A stretch of DNA of 64,000 bases from assembly GCF_963677575.1 (NCBI RefSeq), contig NZ_OY782038.1:4405501-4469500 (forward strand), read 5' to 3'. The translations under genes and the position numbers were made by a program. Under the pieces are notes generated by a model that was not told the DNA's origin, ran no database searches, and saw nothing but the letters and a program-made list of their open reading frames with translations. This DNA is from an uncultured Draconibacterium sp. (GTDB lineage Bacteria > Bacteroidota > Bacteroidia > Bacteroidales > Prolixibacteraceae). Positions 43,220 through 51,985 of the stretch are shown in pieces (position 1 is the stretch's first letter; every line of letters begins with the position of its first letter).

Positions 43220-44638
43220 TTATTTTCCGTTTCCTTTTACACTAACCATGATGGTGTAAATAAGTATTTTAAAGTCGATGTACAGCGAAATGTTTTTCAG
43301 ATACATCATATCGTAGGTTAAGCGTTCCAACATTTCGTCAACATTTGATGCATAACCACATTTTACCTGCCCCCATGAAGTTATTCCCGGACGCAGTTTA
43401 TGTAAGTGAGTGTAATGCGGTGCTCGTTTTATAATTTGTTTAATGTAGTACTCCCGCTCGGGACGAGGCCCTACTAACGACATACTCCCAAGAATAACAT
43501 TAAAAAACTGGGGTATTTCATCGAGGTGTGTTTTCCGGATGAAGCGGCCTATTGGTGTAATCCGTTCATCGTTTTCTGACGAAAGGGCAGGCGAGCCATT
43601 TTCTGCTCCGGCAACCATACTTCGCAGCTTATATATATAAAATGGTTTCCCATATCGTCCTATTCGTTTCTGTTTGTATATAATTGGTCCTTTTGATGTT
43701 GCTTTAATGGTAAACGCCAACATAACAAATACCGGGAAAAACAGGATTAGTGCAATTATCGAGAACACTACATCTAGTAAACGTTTCATGTTTTCTTGCC
43801 AGCCGGGCATTAATCCATTGCTGATCTTTATGAGTGGACTTCCGAAAATGGTGTTGGTTTTTGTCATGCCGGAGAGCAAATCGTACAAATCGGGGATTCC
43901 CCAAATAGTGATCTGCCTGTTTTCAATAATCGTAAGTATTTCACTCAGCTTATCATGCTCACTTGTTTCCAGTGCCAGAATAACTTCTTCAATCTGCTCT
44001 TTATCCAGAATATCGATGATGTCTTTTATGTGCCCCAGCATGGGCAACTGCTTGTTTAGAACAGAATCGCTGTTTTTATCGAGTTCGATAAAACCAACAA
44101 ATTTATTTCCGGCCGGCCGTACCTGGCTTGACATTGCGTTGTATACTTTCAGTGCTTTCTGGTTACTGCCAATAATAAGCGTGTTAAAACCAATCTTACG
44201 ATTGTGAATTTTGTGAATGGTTCGCGTGGTCAGAATCAACCGGAAAATATAAGTGAGCGAGAAATGTAATCCGAACAACGTGAACACCAGGTTGTAGTAG
44301 TTTTTATACGATCCAATCCAGTCGTCCAGTAAAAATGCAAAGAAAATTATCACAACACCAACAATCGATGTGGAGAGGGTTTGCCCCAGTTCCAGCAATC
44401 GTGAACGATGATAAATATTGTTGTAAAATCCAACGATGTAATAAAATGTAACCCAAAATGCAGGGATAATCAGCAAGCCTAAATAGAATTGCGGAGTGAG
44501 CTCAAAAGGAACGTCCCATCCGTTAAAATATTGGGGTTCAATAATTTCTTTTCGGTACACAAAAAAAGCAGCCCAGGCAAGTGCAGCGGCAAAGAAATCG
44601 AAAAATAAATATTTGGCTGTTTGCCATGATTTATTCAT
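43220..44638 (-). CDS. Undecaprenyl-phosphate sugar-1-phosphate transferase (polyisoprenyl phosphohexose transferase)
   Basis: A 472-aa WcaJ-like enzyme. Four N-terminal membrane helices (about 10-135) are followed by a CoA-binding-like Rossmann domain (LIIGSNQKALKVYNAM). After a further membrane segment comes the bacterial sugar transferase domain with KRLLDVVFS, YKQKRIGRYGKPFYIYKLRSM, DEIPQFFNVILGSMSLVGPRPE and RPGITSWGQV. It starts exopolysaccharide or O-unit assembly by transferring a sugar-1-phosphate to the lipid carrier; the sugar cannot be read. I start at ATG 44,638. The divergent-motif Gfo/Idh gene lies upstream in the same direction. Confidence 0.93.
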   Translation of the reverse strand: MNKSWQTAKYLFFDFFAAALAWAAFFVYRKEIIEPQYFNGWDVPFELTPQFYLGLLIIPAFWVTFYYIVGFYNNIYHRSRLLELGQTLSTSIVGVVIIFFAFLLDDWIGSYKNYYNLVFTLFGLHFSLTYIFRLILTTRTIHKIHNRKIGFNTLIIGSNQKALKVYNAMSSQVRPAGNKFVGFIELDKNSDSVLNKQLPMLGHIKDIIDILDKEQIEEVILALETSEHDKLSEILTIIENRQITIWGIPDLYDLLSGMTKTNTIFGSPLIKISNGLMPGWQENMKRLLDVVFSIIALILFFPVFVMLAFTIKATSKGPIIYKQKRIGRYGKPFYIYKLRSMVAGAENGSPALSSENDERITPIGRFIRKTHLDEIPQFFNVILGSMSLVGPRPEREYYIKQIIKRAPHYTHLHKLRPGITSWGQVKCGYASNVDEMLERLTYDMMYLKNISLYIDFKILIYTIMVSVKGNGK

Positions 44639-44728
44639 TAACAAGCAATTAAGTCAGGTCGTTTATAGAATCATTATTAAAACGGCTTGTAATGCAAAAT
44701 GTTGCTGTAAAATTAGTTTTTATTGACA

Positions 44729-45592
44729 TTAATGAATAGAAAACTGTGCTATCTTTTTATTGATCTTTTGCGCCACATGCATGGCAATTAAGTAATCGTC
44801 CAACGTCGATATCTTTTTGGTCTTTCCTTCAATTGACTGTATAAAAATATCCAGCTCATTAACCATGCAATCGTCATCAAATTCAATGGCTTTATTATCA
44901 GACAAGAATTTTTCTTTACTAAAATTGAAAGTAGCAAACTGGTTGTCGGAATAAATTCGGACTTTAAAATTCTTCAGCGATTCCAGTTTCCCGAAATTCA
45001 GGTTAACAACCGAAGCATCTCCAAACTCAAGACGAACGTTGGTAAATTCCGAGTTGTTAAATCCCGGAAAAGTAACGGCGCCAATTTTTTTGGGAGAAAT
45101 GCCCGTAGCACCCAAAAGCATAAGCAGCATGGGGTACAGCGATTTCTTCTCGGTTACATCGTGTTCGAAATTGGAATAATCGATAAACGCCGGCGTTTTT
45201 ATGTTCTTGTTTATCCACTGAATGGCCGGCGAGAAAAAATAAGGATTGGTAACCTGCACCACTGATCGGGATTCGTTAATAAGCTTATTCAGCTCAGTAC
45301 ACTCATCGATGGTGAGATCAGGATATTCAGCGCAAAATATGTGTTTTGATTTTTTTACAATATCGCGCATAAACTTAAACGGCATGGGCGTTGAGTTATC
45401 CATGATAATCAGATCGGCGCGTTCAATTAATTCAACCCGGTTAAATTCCGGGATGGAATAATGAAAACCGGTCAGCTCTTCGCTCGATCCAACAGATGCT
45501 TTCCCAATAATATTTATTTGGGTATTTTTCTTGATATCCATTACAAATGGCTCAAGAATTTCAGTGTTCCCGATTAATCCAACATTCAACAT
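44729..45592 (-). CDS. Gfo/Idh/MocA-like protein with altered catalytic motif
   Basis: A 287-aa protein, shorter than most Gfo/Idh/MocA oxidoreductases. The N-terminus VGLIGNTEI replaces the GxGxxG dinucleotide motif, and the catalytic EKP reads EYP (FCAEYPDLT), with Tyr for Lys. The C-terminal beta-sheet domain seems present. So it may bind a ligand or partner without catalysis. It lies 90 bases upstream of the sugar transferase gene and is read in the same direction, suggesting a role in polysaccharide metabolism; that is inference. A minus-strand -7 box is at 45,621-45,628. Confidence 0.75.
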   Translation of the reverse strand: MLNVGLIGNTEILEPFVMDIKKNTQINIIGKASVGSSEELTGFHYSIPEFNRVELIERADLIIMDNSTPMPFKFMRDIVKKSKHIFCAEYPDLTIDECTELNKLINESRSVVQVTNPYFFSPAIQWINKNIKTPAFIDYSNFEHDVTEKKSLYPMLLMLLGATGISPKKIGAVTFPGFNNSEFTNVRLEFGDASVVNLNFGKLESLKNFKVRIYSDNQFATFNFSKEKFLSDNKAIEFDDDCMVNELDIFIQSIEGKTKKISTLDDYLIAMHVAQKINKKIAQFSIH

Positions 45593-45620
45593 AGTGCGCT
45601 ATTTAAAATAGTTTTAAATG

Positions 45621-45628
45621 CAAATATA
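45621..45628 (-). promoter_or_regulatory. -7 promoter box for the Gfo/Idh-like and sugar transferase genes
   Basis: Reads TATATTTG on the minus strand, an exact TAnnTTTG match, 28 bases before the start codon. Confidence 0.45.
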
Positions 45629-45709
45629 GAATACAGCCCAACATCTTTAAAATGTACTGTTGTTAATTTATCAACGTTAAATGTTAATATTCATTATGTG
45701 TAGCAACTG

Positions 45710-45738
45710 TTGTTGGTAATTATATTCGGTTAATTTTG
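45710..45738 (+). promoter_or_regulatory. Promoter of pcm
   Basis: TTG at 45,710-45,712, an 18-base spacer and TAATTTTG at 45,731-45,738, matching both halves of the Bacteroidota promoter. It lies 19 bases before the pcm ATG. Confidence 0.6.
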
Positions 45739-45757
45739 TGATTAGAGTAACGAAAAG

Positions 45758-46408
45758 ATGGTAAACGAAACATCGCGACATAAAGGGCTTCGTAAACGTT
45801 TAGTTGATGGACTAAAAGTTAAAGGTATTCGTAACGAAGCTGTTTTGGCTGCTATTGGTAATGTGCCTCGGCATTTATTTATGGATAGTGGTTTTATAAA
45901 TTTTGCGTATAAAGACCAGGCATTTCCAATTGGTGCCGGACAAACCATTTCGCAACCGTATACGGTAGGTTTTCAAACCCAGCTGCTTGATGTGCAAAAA
46001 GGGGAGAAAATTCTGGAAGTTGGAACCGGATCGGGTTATCAGGCAGCCGTTTTGGTTGAGATGGGAGCAAAGGTTTTTACCATTGAACGCCAAAAAGAGT
46101 TGTACACAAAAACACACAAGTTTTTGCCGTCAATAGGATACAAACCCGCCTGTTTTTTTGGCGACGGTTATAAAGGATTACCCGATTTTGCGCCTTTCGA
46201 TAAAATATTGGTAACGGCAGGTGCTCCTTCGGTTCCGTCGGAATTGAAAACGCAGCTGAAAATAGGAGGCAAACTTGTTGTGCCGGTGGGTAACGACAAA
46301 CACCAGGATATGTGCGAGATTATCCGCACCGACGAAAATGATTACACCTTGAAAAAACATGGAGGCTTTGTTTTTGTTCCTCTCTTAAAAGGAACCGTAA
46401 ATTTCTGA
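45758..46408 (+). CDS. pcm: Protein-L-isoaspartate O-methyltransferase
   Basis: A 216-aa repair methyltransferase that uses S-adenosylmethionine to methylate isoaspartyl residues in aged proteins. Motifs seen are AYKDQAFPIGAGQTISQPYTVGFQ (substrate pocket) and ILEVGTGSGYQAAVL (cofactor motif I), with a DKILVTAGAP motif later. It is cytosolic and of normal length. It has its own promoter, and the metallo-beta-lactamase-fold gene starts 3 bases after its stop, so the two are an operon. Confidence 0.95.
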   Translation: MVNETSRHKGLRKRLVDGLKVKGIRNEAVLAAIGNVPRHLFMDSGFINFAYKDQAFPIGAGQTISQPYTVGFQTQLLDVQKGEKILEVGTGSGYQAAVLVEMGAKVFTIERQKELYTKTHKFLPSIGYKPACFFGDGYKGLPDFAPFDKILVTAGAPSVPSELKTQLKIGGKLVVPVGNDKHQDMCEIIRTDENDYTLKKHGGFVFVPLLKGTVNF

Positions 46409-46411
46409 TAA

Positions 46412-47053
46412 ATGATAAAAGTTGAAAAGTTTGTAGTAAACCCACTGAGCCAGAATAGTTTGGTTTTAAGCGATGAAGAAACAAAAGAATGTGTACTTAT
46501 CGATCCAGGGTTTTATTACGGAGAAGAGCAGGACGAGGTAAAATATTACATTGAGCGAAACGAGCTGAAACCGGTAAAAATAATTAATACGCATTGCCAT
46601 TTCGATCATATAATGGGTGTTGATTTTATTCGTGACGAATATAAAATTCCGTTTTTGGCGCATGTCGACGATGCCTTTTGGGTAGATCGGGCAGTTGATC
46701 AGGGGAAAATGTATAATTTCGATATGAAGCCGGTAAAACCTATTGATACATTTATTGAAGAGGGACAAACAATTGAGTTTGGCGAAGTAAGTCTTGAAGT
46801 TATTCATGTTCCCGGGCATGCTCCCGGCCATGTAGTTTTTTACAGCAAAAACGATAATCTGTTAATTGCAGGCGATGTATTGTTTTATGGCAGCATTGGC
46901 CGAACCGACTTGCCGGGTGGCGATTTTGATACCTTGATAACTAACATTAAAGAGAAGCTTTTTCCACTGCCCAACGACACCAAAGTGTACTGTGGCCACG
47001 GCCCGGAAACCACACTCGGCTTTGAAAAAGAGAATAATCCTTTTTTAACCTGA
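46412..47053 (+). CDS. Metallo-beta-lactamase-fold hydrolase, glyoxalase II-like
   Basis: A 213-aa hydrolase with the binuclear metal motif THCHFDH (H61, H63, D65, H66), a PGHAPGH segment, a GDVLFYGSIGRTDLPGGD stretch and a C-terminal CGHGPETTLG, all typical of the YcbL/glyoxalase II-like group. It probably hydrolyses a thioester or related bond; S-lactoylglutathione itself is unlikely as most Bacteroidota lack glutathione. It is the second gene of the pcm operon. Confidence 0.9.
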   Translation: MIKVEKFVVNPLSQNSLVLSDEETKECVLIDPGFYYGEEQDEVKYYIERNELKPVKIINTHCHFDHIMGVDFIRDEYKIPFLAHVDDAFWVDRAVDQGKMYNFDMKPVKPIDTFIEEGQTIEFGEVSLEVIHVPGHAPGHVVFYSKNDNLLIAGDVLFYGSIGRTDLPGGDFDTLITNIKEKLFPLPNDTKVYCGHGPETTLGFEKENNPFLT

Positions 47054-47145
47054 GTGTAACCACTTTAAAATTGTTTAAAATCATGTTTTAAAATCTGTTG
47101 AGTTTATATACTTGCAGAAAAATTCACTATAAATAAATATTTCGA

Positions 47146-50022
47146 ATGTCTCAGGATAGATTTGTCACACGCCACATTGGCCCACGAGGATTAGAAGTTG
47201 CCGAAATGCTTGAATTTGTTGGTGTTTCGTCGATGGAGGAATTACTGGAACAAACAGTTCCTTCAAACATCAGGTTGCAACAGCCTTTAAAAATGAAGGA
47301 AGGATTGTCGGAAAGAAAATATTTCCGCCGTATTCTCGATCTGGCATCAAAGAATAAAGTATTCAATACTTACATTGGGATGGGATATTACGACACCATT
47401 ACTCCGGCAGTGGTTTTGCGTAATGTGCTTGAAAATCCGGTGTGGTATACGTCTTACACGCCATACCAGGCCGAGATTTCGCAGGGACGACTGGAGGCAT
47501 TGTTAAACTTTCAGACCATGGTTTGTGGTTTAACCGGAATGGATATTGCCAATGCATCGTTGCTGGATGAGGCTACTGCAGCTGCCGAAGCGATGGTGAT
47601 GATGGCCAACCTTAGATCGCGGAAAATGGTAAAAGCCGGTGTAAATACCATTTTAGTGGATGACAAAATGTGGCCACAAACGCACGATGTTTTGAAAACA
47701 CGTGCATTGCCACTGGGATTTGAACTGAAAATTCAGCCAAAAGGCGAATTTAATTTTGACGAGAATGTATTTGGCGTCATCGTTCAATATCCGAACTCGG
47801 ATGGTGAGATAACAGACTATTCTGAGCTGGTTGAAAAAGCGCACGAAAAAGAAATAAAGGTGGCTGTTGCTGCCGATTTAATGTCGCTGGCCATTCTAAT
47901 TCCTCCGGGAGAGTGGGGCGCCGATATTGTATTTGGTAATTCGCAGCGTTTTGGTGTGCCAATGGGGTATGGCGGACCACATGCTGCATTTTTTGCAGCC
48001 CGCGAAGCTTTTAAACGAAATATGCCGGGGCGAATTATTGGCGTAACCAAAGATATACACGGTAACCGGGCGCTTCGTATGGCATTGCAAACCCGCGAGC
48101 AACACATTAAACGTGAAAAAGCAACATCGAATATTTGTACAGCACAGGCGCTGTTGGCAATTATGGCTGGTTTCTTTGGTGTTTATCACGGACCGGAGGG
48201 AATTATCGGAATTGCCGAGCGTATTCATAATATAACTGCATTCCTTGCTATTGAAATTGAAAAACTGGGCTACACTCAGATCAATAAAAACTTCTTCGAT
48301 ACCATTCGTTTTGCGTTGCCAAAACATGTAATGCGCGAAGACATTGAATGGTTATCGCACGAGCTGGAAATGAACTTCCGCTATTTCGAAAATGGCGATG
48401 TTGGTATCAGTATCGACGAAACGACCAACCCGCAGGATATTGGCTGGATCATTGAAGTGTTTGCAAAAGCTGCTAATAAAAAATGGCAGGTGGCCGAAGA
48501 ATATCCTGAAGATTTTGAAATGGATGCTGCGTTTAAAAGAACATCAGAATTTATGACCGAGGAGGTATTCAATAAATACCGTTCGGAAACCGAAATGGTT
48601 CGCTACATTAAACGATTGGCAAAAAAAGATATTTCGTTAACGCAATCGATGATTTCGTTGGGATCATGTACAATGAAACTGAATGCAGCAACGGAAATGT
48701 TACCGTTGAGCTGGATTGAATTTAACGGTTTACATCCGTTTGTTCCGAAAAACCAGGCACGCGGTTACCACGAAATGATGGAAGAACTGCGCCGCGATTT
48801 AGCTGAAATTACCGGAATGGCAGATGTTAGTTTGCAGCCAAACTCTGGTGCCGCCGGCGAATATGCCGGTTTAATGGTAATTCAGGAATACCACAAAAGC
48901 AGGGGCGAGGGCCAGCGTGATGTGGTGATTATTCCGGCTTCGGCACACGGAACTAACCCCGCAAGTGCGGTAATGGCCGGTACAAAAGTGGTTGTGGTAA
49001 AATGCGACGACAAAGGTAACGTTGATATGGACGACCTTCGTGCCAAAGCCGAACTGCACAAAGACAAGCTTTCGGCCTTTATGGTAACTTATCCATCAAC
49101 GCACGGGGTTTTCGAGGCCTCGATTATTGAAATGTGTGAGGTGATTCATGAAAATGGTGGTCAGGTATACATGGACGGTGCCAACATGAATGCACAGGTT
49201 GGTTTAACTAATCCTCGAATGATTGGTGCCGATGTTTGTCACCTGAACCTGCATAAAACTTTTGCTATTCCACATGGTGGTGGTGGTCCCGGTGTTGGCC
49301 CGATCGGTGTTGCCAGTCATTTGGTAGAGTTTCTGCCATCGCACCCGATTATGAATAATGGCCACGTGGGAATAACGGCTGTTTCTGCAGCTCCGTGGGG
49401 AAGTGCCTCGGTGTTGCCGATTACTTACGGTTACATTAAAATGATGGGCGCTGAAGGGCTCACAGAAGCTACAAAACTGGCGATTCTGAATGCTAATTAT
49501 ATTGCCACAGCACTAAAAGATAATTACGGAATTTTATACACCGGCGAAAACGGACGCGTGGCGCACGAACTAATTTTGGAGTGCCGCCACCTGAAAGTTT
49601 CAGCCGGAATTACAGAAGAAGATATTGCCAAGCGTTTGATGGATTATGGATTTCACGCGCCAACGCTGTCATTTCCCGTTCATGGTACGTTAATGATTGA
49701 GCCAACTGAAAGTGAATCGAAAGATGAGCTGGATCGCTTTATCAGCGCTTTAAACTCCATTTTCGATGAGGTGAAAGAAGTGGAGAATGGTGCTGCCGAC
49801 AAAGCTGATAATGTGCTGAAAAATGCGCCTCACACCGCCGAAAGTGTTTGTGCCGATGAATGGGCACACGCTTATGGCCGCGAGAAAGCTGCTTATCCGT
49901 TGGATTGGGTACGTGAGAATAAATACTGGGTGCCGGTTGGCCGTGTTGATAATGCCTGGGGTGATCGCAATCTGATTTGTACCTGTGGTTCGCCGGAAGA
50001 ATATGAAGCTTTTGCTGACTAG
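47146..50022 (+). CDS. gcvP: Glycine dehydrogenase (decarboxylating), P-protein
   Basis: The PLP-dependent P-protein of the glycine cleavage system, 958 aa, in the fused single-chain form (both halves in one polypeptide). The first half carries the RHIGP start typical of GcvP; the second half has the PLP-lysine segment NLHKTFAIPHGGGGPG with Lys704 and the SAAPWGSA stretch. GcvT, GcvH and Lpd are not encoded nearby. It is cytosolic. The 92-base upstream gap has an AT-rich short inverted repeat but is too short for a glycine riboswitch with its tandem aptamers. A strong terminator follows. Confidence 0.97.
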   Translation: MSQDRFVTRHIGPRGLEVAEMLEFVGVSSMEELLEQTVPSNIRLQQPLKMKEGLSERKYFRRILDLASKNKVFNTYIGMGYYDTITPAVVLRNVLENPVWYTSYTPYQAEISQGRLEALLNFQTMVCGLTGMDIANASLLDEATAAAEAMVMMANLRSRKMVKAGVNTILVDDKMWPQTHDVLKTRALPLGFELKIQPKGEFNFDENVFGVIVQYPNSDGEITDYSELVEKAHEKEIKVAVAADLMSLAILIPPGEWGADIVFGNSQRFGVPMGYGGPHAAFFAAREAFKRNMPGRIIGVTKDIHGNRALRMALQTREQHIKREKATSNICTAQALLAIMAGFFGVYHGPEGIIGIAERIHNITAFLAIEIEKLGYTQINKNFFDTIRFALPKHVMREDIEWLSHELEMNFRYFENGDVGISIDETTNPQDIGWIIEVFAKAANKKWQVAEEYPEDFEMDAAFKRTSEFMTEEVFNKYRSETEMVRYIKRLAKKDISLTQSMISLGSCTMKLNAATEMLPLSWIEFNGLHPFVPKNQARGYHEMMEELRRDLAEITGMADVSLQPNSGAAGEYAGLMVIQEYHKSRGEGQRDVVIIPASAHGTNPASAVMAGTKVVVVKCDDKGNVDMDDLRAKAELHKDKLSAFMVTYPSTHGVFEASIIEMCEVIHENGGQVYMDGANMNAQVGLTNPRMIGADVCHLNLHKTFAIPHGGGGPGVGPIGVASHLVEFLPSHPIMNNGHVGITAVSAAPWGSASVLPITYGYIKMMGAEGLTEATKLAILNANYIATALKDNYGILYTGENGRVAHELILECRHLKVSAGITEEDIAKRLMDYGFHAPTLSFPVHGTLMIEPTESESKDELDRFISALNSIFDEVKEVENGAADKADNVLKNAPHTAESVCADEWAHAYGREKAAYPLDWVRENKYWVPVGRVDNAWGDRNLICTCGSPEEYEAFAD

Positions 50023-50047
50023 TAAATAAATATTTGTATAAATGTTG

Positions 50048-50078
50048 AAAGCCGTCTGAATTATCAGGCGGCTTTTTT
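50048..50078 (+). terminator. Intrinsic terminator after gcvP
   Basis: A 12-bp stem AAAGCCGTCTGA/TCAGGCGGCTTT with an ATTA loop and one G-T pair, followed by Ts. It ends only 12 bases before the ispE ATG. Confidence 0.85.
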
Positions 50079-50089
50079 ATTTTTGTGGC

Positions 50090-50893
50090 ATGATCACATT
50101 TCCCAATGCTAAAATAAATATCGGGCTTAATGTTGTGGCGAAACGACCGGATGGTTACCATAACCTGGAAACTATTTTTTATCCCGTAAAATTATCGGAT
50201 GCGTTGGAAGTGATCGAAGCAGAAGAGACGATCTTTTCTTCATCGGGAATTGAAATTGATGCTACACCGGAAAATAACCTCGTTTATAAAGCTTATTCTT
50301 TACTTGCCGGGGATTATCACCTTCCTCCGGTAAGAATGCATTTACACAAAGTTATTCCGTTTGGCGCAGGGCTTGGAGGCGGATCTGCCGACGCAGCTTT
50401 TGCCTTAAAAATGCTGAACGATTATTTTGGGTTGGGATTAACAACAGCTCAACTCGAAGATTATGCTGCCCGAATTGGTGCCGATTGTCCGTTCTTCATC
50501 GAAAACAAACCCACTTTTGCACACGGTATTGGCGATCAGTTTAAACCGGTAAATCTCGATTTGTCGGCTTACGAGATCGTAATCGTTAAACCTCCTTTTT
50601 CGGTAAGTACGCCACAAGCTTATCGAAACATCGTTCCCGCAAAACCTGATTTTTACCTGCTGGAAATCGACCAACTTCCCATCGAAGATTGGAAAACAGT
50701 GGTGAAAAACGACTTCGAAAAAAGTGTATTTCCGCAATTCCCCGAAATTGAAAAACTGAAAAATAGTCTTTACGAAGCAGGCGCCGTTTATGCATCGATG
50801 TCGGGAAGTGGATCGGCAGTGTTTGGTATCTTTCGCCATTTACCGATAGATTTGGATAGATTCCTACCTGAAGGTATTTTTATTTACCGATAA
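50090..50893 (+). CDS. ispE: 4-diphosphocytidyl-2-C-methyl-D-erythritol kinase
   Basis: A GHMP kinase (267 aa) of the non-mevalonate isoprenoid pathway that phosphorylates CDP-methylerythritol. Motifs: N-terminal FPNAKINIGLNVVAKRPDGYH, the ATP-binding PFGAGLGGGSADAA and the C-terminal SMSGSGSAVFG. It is cytosolic and of normal length (slightly short, about 265-290 in the family). It follows the gcvP terminator by 12 bases, so its promoter must overlap or lie within that hairpin region, or it depends on read-through. Confidence 0.95.
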   Translation: MITFPNAKINIGLNVVAKRPDGYHNLETIFYPVKLSDALEVIEAEETIFSSSGIEIDATPENNLVYKAYSLLAGDYHLPPVRMHLHKVIPFGAGLGGGSADAAFALKMLNDYFGLGLTTAQLEDYAARIGADCPFFIENKPTFAHGIGDQFKPVNLDLSAYEIVIVKPPFSVSTPQAYRNIVPAKPDFYLLEIDQLPIEDWKTVVKNDFEKSVFPQFPEIEKLKNSLYEAGAVYASMSGSGSAVFGIFRHLPIDLDRFLPEGIFIYR

Positions 50894-51074
50894 CCCCGGA
50901 CGTTTACCGACCTTAAGAACTCATTAACATTTTTTTTATTCTTTTTAACAAAACGAGATGTAACCTTTGTACTCGTTGATAGTCATATTAACTGAAAACA
51001 AGAAAACAAAAAAGTCCTTTACGAAGGCATTTGAAAACAAACAATTAGTAAGAAAACAGTTAAAAACAGAAAAC

Positions 51075-51482
51075 ATGAAAACTAGATTTAATTTAAAAAC
51101 AGTTGCACTTATAATAGCCGTCATTTTTACAGTAGGAACAGCTAATGCAACAGAGAAAGTAACAAAAGCCTCGAGCCATGAGAACATTGTTGAAGCATCG
51201 TTAAACCTTGAAAGCTGGATGACAGACGATGCGATTTGGAGCACTTCAGATGTAACAAATTTTGCTGAAGCGCAGGAAGAATCGCTAAATCTTGAAAACT
51301 GGATGACAAACAGCGATGTGTGGTCTACTTCAAGCGATTGGGCAGCCAATACCACAGAAGCCAACCTTGAGTTGGAAAACTGGATGACTGACGACATTGC
51401 ATGGAAAGTAGCACCAACTGCAACAGAAGGAAATTTAAGCCTTGAGGACTGGATGATTAACGACAGAGTTTGGAATTTGTAG
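51075..51482 (+). CDS. Small secreted protein with four LExWM...W repeats
   Basis: A 135-aa protein with a type I signal peptide (about residues 1-25, ending ANA). The mature part is essentially four copies of a 14-residue unit, consensus xLxLExWMx(D/N)xxxW, at 51,198-51,239, 51,282-51,323, 51,363-51,404 and 51,432-51,473, joined by acidic or Ser/Thr-rich linkers that shorten towards the C-terminus (period 28, 27, 23 residues). I start at the ATG at 51,075; the frame runs further upstream but that part looks like leader. I recognise a resemblance to small repeat proteins of Bacteroidota but know of no function. It is transcribed alone between ispE and a terminator. Confidence 0.85.
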   Translation: MKTRFNLKTVALIIAVIFTVGTANATEKVTKASSHENIVEASLNLESWMTDDAIWSTSDVTNFAEAQEESLNLENWMTNSDVWSTSSDWAANTTEANLELENWMTDDIAWKVAPTATEGNLSLEDWMINDRVWNL

Positions 51483-51521
51483 ATTAAATAGAAAACGCGA
51501 TTAGTTTTATTTGGATTTTTG

Positions 51522-51554
51522 AGAGTTGCCATTTGGTTGTGGCAACTCTTTTTT
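51522..51554 (+). terminator. Intrinsic terminator after the repeat-protein gene
   Basis: AGAGTTGCC/GGCAACTCT stem (51,522-51,530 and 51,541-51,549) with a 10-base loop, followed by Ts. Confidence 0.85.
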
Positions 51555-51583
51555 GTTTATATACATGACGTACTATTAGGCAC

Positions 51584-51614
51584 AAAAAAACCGCACAAAT
51601 TACTTGCGCGGTTT
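51584..51614 (-). terminator. Intrinsic terminator of the carboxylase operon
   Basis: On the minus strand AAACCGCGCAA pairs with TTGTGCGGTTT, with one G-T pair, followed by a run of Ts. It lies 25 bases beyond the biotin carrier stop. Confidence 0.8.
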
Positions 51615-51638
51615 CAATATTTCTAGACTCGTTTCGAG

Positions 51639-51965
51639 TTATTTTGTCGGTTTAATTTCAATCATCAAATGACGGTTAGGAATAACCTCTCCTTTTTTGA
51701 CGTGAATTTTTACGATCTCTCCATCAAAAGGCATTCTGACCTGGTTCTCCATTTTCATTGCCTCAAGCAATAAAAGTGTTTCTCCTTCTTTCACCTTTTG
51801 TTTTGTTTTTACAAAAAGATCGATGATTGTTCCCGGAATGAAAGAGTAAAGTTCATTCGGATCCGGAGTTACATATTTTACCCTGTTTTCAAACCTTTTG
51901 GTATAAGTTGTTTTGTAAACAGCTCCTTGAACAACAAGATTTTTAAGCTTTTTTTCTTCTGCCAT
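51639..51965 (-). CDS. Biotin carboxyl carrier protein of an acyl-CoA carboxylase
   Basis: A 108-aa biotinyl-domain protein with the biotin attachment motif LEAMKMEN (Lys71) and the flanking beta strands that form the hammerhead domain. It starts 20 bases after the carboxyltransferase subunit gene, so the two are an operon. It lacks the long N-terminal linker of AccB, and fits propionyl- or methylmalonyl-CoA-type enzymes. No biotin carboxylase or membrane decarboxylase subunit is encoded nearby. Confidence 0.92.
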   Translation of the reverse strand: MAEEKKLKNLVVQGAVYKTTYTKRFENRVKYVTPDPNELYSFIPGTIIDLFVKTKQKVKEGETLLLLEAMKMENQVRMPFDGEIVKIHVKKGEVIPNRHLMIEIKPTK

Positions 51966-51985
51966 AATGCAATTCTTTTAGTGGT

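Noticed and set aside
47054..47145. Glycine riboswitch upstream of gcvP
   Set aside because: The gap is 92 bases and lacks the paired aptamer domains; only a short AT-rich inverted repeat is present.
50967..51074. Upstream extension of the repeat protein
   Set aside because: The in-frame codons form a Lys-rich leader with no similarity; the signal peptide starts at the ATG at 51,075.
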